Source: VFMC01 sp963791635
GTDB lineage: Bacteria > Actinomycetota > Acidimicrobiia > Acidimicrobiales > Ilumatobacteraceae
Direction: 5' to 3'
Assembly: GCA_963791635.1 (NCBI GenBank)
Contig: CAWBTC010000018.1
Coordinates: 372,001 to 436,000 of the forward strand
Length of the DNA: 64,000 nt
Of this stretch, positions 61,487-64,000 are shown piece after piece (position 1 is the stretch's first letter; every line of letters starts with the position of its first letter). Under the pieces are notes generated by a model, which saw nothing but the letters and a program-made list of their open reading frames with translations, did not search any database and was not told the origin of the DNA. The translations under genes were made by a program, and so were the position numbers.

Positions 61487-62122
61487 CACGAGACCGGCGA
61501 CCACGTTGATCGTGAACGCGATGGTGGCGATGCTGAACACATACGCGAGCAGTGCGTGGCGCAGCACCGTGAGCCGGAAGGTGCGTTCGGTGATCGCTGT
61601 GTCCGACACCTGGAACGTCATCCCCACGGTGAAGGCGAGATACATGAAATCGCGATAGTCGGGCATCTGGTCGCCCGGCACGCTCACGCCACCGACGGCG
61701 TCACCGCCGTAGTAGAGGTGCGCGTAGCGAAGCACGAACACGGTGTTCACCACCAGCCACGACACGACGACACTCACGAGCGCCGCTGCCGTGAGCGCGA
61801 TCTCGAGCCGTCGTGAGGCGCTGGCGGCGCGATGCAGCGCGCTGATGATCGCTGCGAGGCTGATGACGCTCGCGGCGATCAACACCGCTCGTGCCGCGGC
61901 CCGGCTGTCGTCCTCGCGGGTGGCCACGCGAGCCGTCGTGGCCGCATCGAGCCGGCCGATCTCCCGCCACACCCACACCAGCAGGCTGACCGCCATCACG
62001 ATCCAGCCCACCAGCACCGACAGCTCCCACACCTTCGAGACTGCAGCCACGGCGGCGGCCGCGAACCCCGCGACGGCGCACATGCCAACGCGCCTCCGTT
62101 CCGAGCTCGCCGACCACGTCAT
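61484..62122 (-). CDS. DUF1345 family membrane protein
   Basis: 212 residues with about five helices, including ELSVLVGWIVMAVSLLVWVW, ARAVLIAASVISLAAIISAL and AALVSVVVSWLVVNTVFVLRYAHLYY. YRDFMYLAFTVGMTFQVSDTAITERTFR and LLAYVFSIATIAFTINVVAGLV are the DUF1345 signatures. Function unknown. A 199-bp gap precedes it on its strand. Confidence 0.85.
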   Translation of the reverse strand: MTWSASSERRRVGMCAVAGFAAAAVAAVSKVWELSVLVGWIVMAVSLLVWVWREIGRLDAATTARVATREDDSRAAARAVLIAASVISLAAIISALHRAASASRRLEIALTAAALVSVVVSWLVVNTVFVLRYAHLYYGGDAVGGVSVPGDQMPDYRDFMYLAFTVGMTFQVSDTAITERTFRLTVLRHALLAYVFSIATIAFTINVVAGLV

Positions 62123-62320
62123 CGCGTGTCGGTCGGCTCCCGGGAGGCGTCGTCCGCCAGCTCCACTCGAGTCGTCGCTTCACGCACGGCGACCAGCGGC
62201 CGTGTCGAGGCCCAGGTCGAGTTCGCATCCACCGTCGCATCCTCGCCCATCGGAGCGACGTTTGGAAGCATTTTGGAGGCATCGAAGGGGCGACCCTCGA
62301 GCAGGCGTTGCGAGGCAGCT

Positions 62321-63571
62321 TCAGGAAGGAGCGAGGCTCAGCTCGGCCGGCCGCAGGTCACCATCGATCGCCGCGCGCCAGTTGCGAGCACGGATCGTCA
62401 GCAGCCAGAACCCGACCAGGCCGATCACCGCGCCCGTCGCGAACGCAACGTGGAGGTTGATCAGGTCGCCGATCGCTCCGATGAACAGCAGGCCAAGGCC
62501 GTAGGTGATACCGAACGTGGCCTGCATCAGCGACATCACCCTGCCGCGGCTGGCGGGCGGCGCATCGCGCTGGATCACCGCCGAGAGGGTGATGAACAGG
62601 CTCGACCATGCGCCGCCGAGCACGAAGATCACCGCGATCAACCACGTCAGGGTCGGCGCGAACGCATAGGCGGTGAGCAGCGAGCAGACGGCGAGGACCG
62701 CGCCGACCACCAAGGTCGAACGGGTGAAGCGTTGCGCGAGGAACGAGATCACGAGGCCACCGATGATCGCGCCGATCCCCTGGGCAGAGGCGACGAGGCC
62801 GACCATGCCGGTGCCGCCGTCGTAGTTGCCCTGCACGTAGATCGGGACCAGACCCATGAACGGGACGAGCATGCAGTTCAAGAGTGCGAGCATCGCAAGT
62901 GCGTGCCAGCAACCGGGCGTGGCACGCAGTGCCTCGGTGCCGGCGGTGAGCCGCTCACGCACGGTTCCGGCGGCCTCGTGCGGCTCGAAGGAGCGACGGA
63001 CGGCCACCACGGCGCCCGCCATCACCACGAACGAGAAGGCGTTGAACGCGACCGTCCACGCCGGACCGACGACGAGGACGAGCAACGATCCCAGGACCGG
63101 GCCCAGCACCCGACCGCTGTTCCACGAGTAGACGCCGAGCGACACCATCTGCATCAGCTCGCGCGGCGGTACGAGGTCGGGTTGCATCGCTGCGTACGAC
63201 GGCGCACCGGTGGCACCTGCCGCGCTCCCGACGAGGATCAACAACGTCAGCACCCACGGTGTGCGCACACCCGCGCCGAGGACGACCGCGAGCACGGACG
63301 TGACGGCCGCCTGGGCCAACAACGCCGAGGCGAACACCCGACGACGTTCGAAGCGGTCAGCCAGGAGCCCACCGATCGGCGAGGCGATGCCCTGAGGCAT
63401 GAACGTGGCGAGCGCGACGAGGCCGGTCTTCACGGCGCTGCCGGTGCCGGACGCGACCAGGCTGCCGACCACGATCAACTGCACCCACGTGCCGATGTCG
63501 CTCACGACTGCGGCACCCCACAGCAGGCGCACCGCACGGTGGCGCAGGGGGACGAACGGGTGGTTGCTCAC
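62321..63571 (-). CDS. MFS transporter (EntS-like exporter)
   Basis: 416 residues, twelve helices. LLWGAAVVSDIGTWVQLIVVGSL, GLLADRFERRRVFASALLAQ and APSYAAMQPDLVPPRELMQMVSLGVYSWNSGRVLGPVLG are typical of the MFS-3 (EntS/enterobactin exporter) group. Transported molecule unknown; a role in export of the NRPS product is possible but the gene is 22 kb away. Confidence 0.85.
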   Translation of the reverse strand: MSNHPFVPLRHRAVRLLWGAAVVSDIGTWVQLIVVGSLVASGTGSAVKTGLVALATFMPQGIASPIGGLLADRFERRRVFASALLAQAAVTSVLAVVLGAGVRTPWVLTLLILVGSAAGATGAPSYAAMQPDLVPPRELMQMVSLGVYSWNSGRVLGPVLGSLLVLVVGPAWTVAFNAFSFVVMAGAVVAVRRSFEPHEAAGTVRERLTAGTEALRATPGCWHALAMLALLNCMLVPFMGLVPIYVQGNYDGGTGMVGLVASAQGIGAIIGGLVISFLAQRFTRSTLVVGAVLAVCSLLTAYAFAPTLTWLIAVIFVLGGAWSSLFITLSAVIQRDAPPASRGRVMSLMQATFGITYGLGLLFIGAIGDLINLHVAFATGAVIGLVGFWLLTIRARNWRAAIDGDLRPAELSLAPS

Positions 63572-63822
63572 GACGCGTCGAAACTACCGAGAGGGCCACG
63601 CTGCGCTCGGGTCGATTGTCGAGCGTCACATGTCGGCGAAGAGGCGAATCTCCCCGCAGGCGGCCATCTGGACCCGGATGCGACCGCGACACACCACCAC
63701 CTGTGCCACGCGCCAGCGTGGAGCGGCATTTCTTCGTGTCGCTCCGACGTCGGGCGCGCTTTGTGGTGCTGGGCGCAACACATCGCGCCCGACGTCCCAA
63801 CGATGAGCTCTAGGTTGTGGTC
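63572..63822. other. Intergenic region between divergent genes
   Basis: 251 bp without a convincing gene. Open frames here are short shadows. TAGGTT ending 6 nt before the GTG at 63823 is a possible -10; nothing else is recognisable. Confidence 0.35.
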
Positions 63823-64000
63823 GTGACGTCGTGGACCCGGCGAGCATTGACCCACGAGACAATGGTTCGCCAGGGCCTGTCGTCGCGCCGACCGGTGGGG
63901 GTCATCGACGCCGTGCGATCGGTGCTGGCTCTGCAGGCCCAGGAACCGGCGGCGCCGTATCTGGCGCTGTGGAATCGCATCGACAGCTTCGACCCGAGCG
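63823..64000 (+). CDS. Winged-helix DNA-binding protein (AlkZ-like), N-terminal fragment
   Basis: The gene runs off the window end; 59 residues are visible from GTG 63823 (GTG 63817 is possible). LTHETMVRQGLSSRRPVGVIDAVRSVLALQAQEPAAPYLALWNRI is the start of the DUF1006/AlkZ winged-helix family, whose characterised members are DNA glycosylases that unhook crosslinks. The QXQ-like motif appears as LQAQEP. The catalytic part cannot be seen. Confidence 0.7.
   Translation, partial: MTSWTRRALTHETMVRQGLSSRRPVGVIDAVRSVLALQAQEPAAPYLALWNRIDSFDPS

Noticed and set aside
61832..63826. 664-residue plus-strand open frame opposite DUF1345 and MFS genes
   Set aside because: Composition of a shadow frame (Arg, Asp, His); membrane proteins on the minus strand are convincing.

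Overview
The window is high-GC DNA with dense genes, frequent ATGA/GTGA stop-start overlaps and many GTG/TTG starts. It carries a mycofactocin locus end, several acyl-CoA dehydrogenases and P450s, an MprAB-like two-component pair and an AlaX-type editing protein. This points to an actinobacterium; the mixture looks most like Acidimicrobiia (an Ilumatobacter-like lineage). That placement is inference, because no rRNA or tRNA gene is present.

Layout. 1-1.8 kb: end of a mycofactocin cluster (MftE tail, MftF). 1.8-10.7 kb: housekeeping and membrane genes (DUF4395, an alanine-racemase-like protein, a membrane acyltransferase-like protein, a zinc metallopeptidase, an acyl-CoA synthetase, a ROK kinase, uracil-DNA glycosylase, YihY), with a strong bidirectional terminator at 9.93-9.96 kb. 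10.8-14.1 kb: GH3 beta-glucosidase divergent from a TetR gene that is split between two frames at two 9-bp tandem arrays. 14.2-28.4 kb: SDR, carotenoid oxygenase, two-component system, M23 peptidase, LtrA, TauD-like dioxygenase, nitroreductase, GNAT, PLP lyase, amidohydrolase and a fused membrane/spermidine-synthase protein.

28.7-41.3 kb is the most interesting part: an operon of overlapping genes encoding a PltE/RedW-like acyl-CoA dehydrogenase, a HupE/UreJ-type metal permease, a stand-alone proline-type adenylation enzyme, a carrier protein and a large NRPS. The first three enzymes of pyrrole formation (prolyl ligase, carrier, prolyl-carrier dehydrogenase) are all there. The first NRPS module carries a complete PP-loop ATPase/amidotransferase-like domain with paired cysteines, inserted inside its adenylation domain. 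I infer a pyrrole-capped short peptide in which this domain installs sulfur or nitrogen, possibly a metal-binding compound given the HupE gene. The NRPS is interrupted by a one-base frameshift in its last adenylation domain.

41.4-49.2 kb: hypothetical proteins, AlaX, a zinc-ribbon protein (frame-broken) paired with a J-like membrane protein, an MFS transporter fused to a cyclic-nucleotide-binding domain, and a class I glutamine amidotransferase. 49.3-61.4 kb: a catabolic region with three P450 genes (one frame-broken), two acyl-CoA dehydrogenases, a zinc alcohol dehydrogenase, a glutamine-synthetase-like enzyme, class I aldolase and an alpha/beta hydrolase. 61.4-64 kb: DUF1345, an MFS exporter and the start of a winged-helix AlkZ-like gene.

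Two window-wide patterns stand out. Short (9-15 bp) tandem repeats occur inside or at the ends of many genes. At least four genes (TetR, NRPS, zinc-ribbon protein, P450) are each broken by what looks like a single-base shift. Real decay, programmed shifting and sequencing or assembly error cannot be told apart from the sequence alone.
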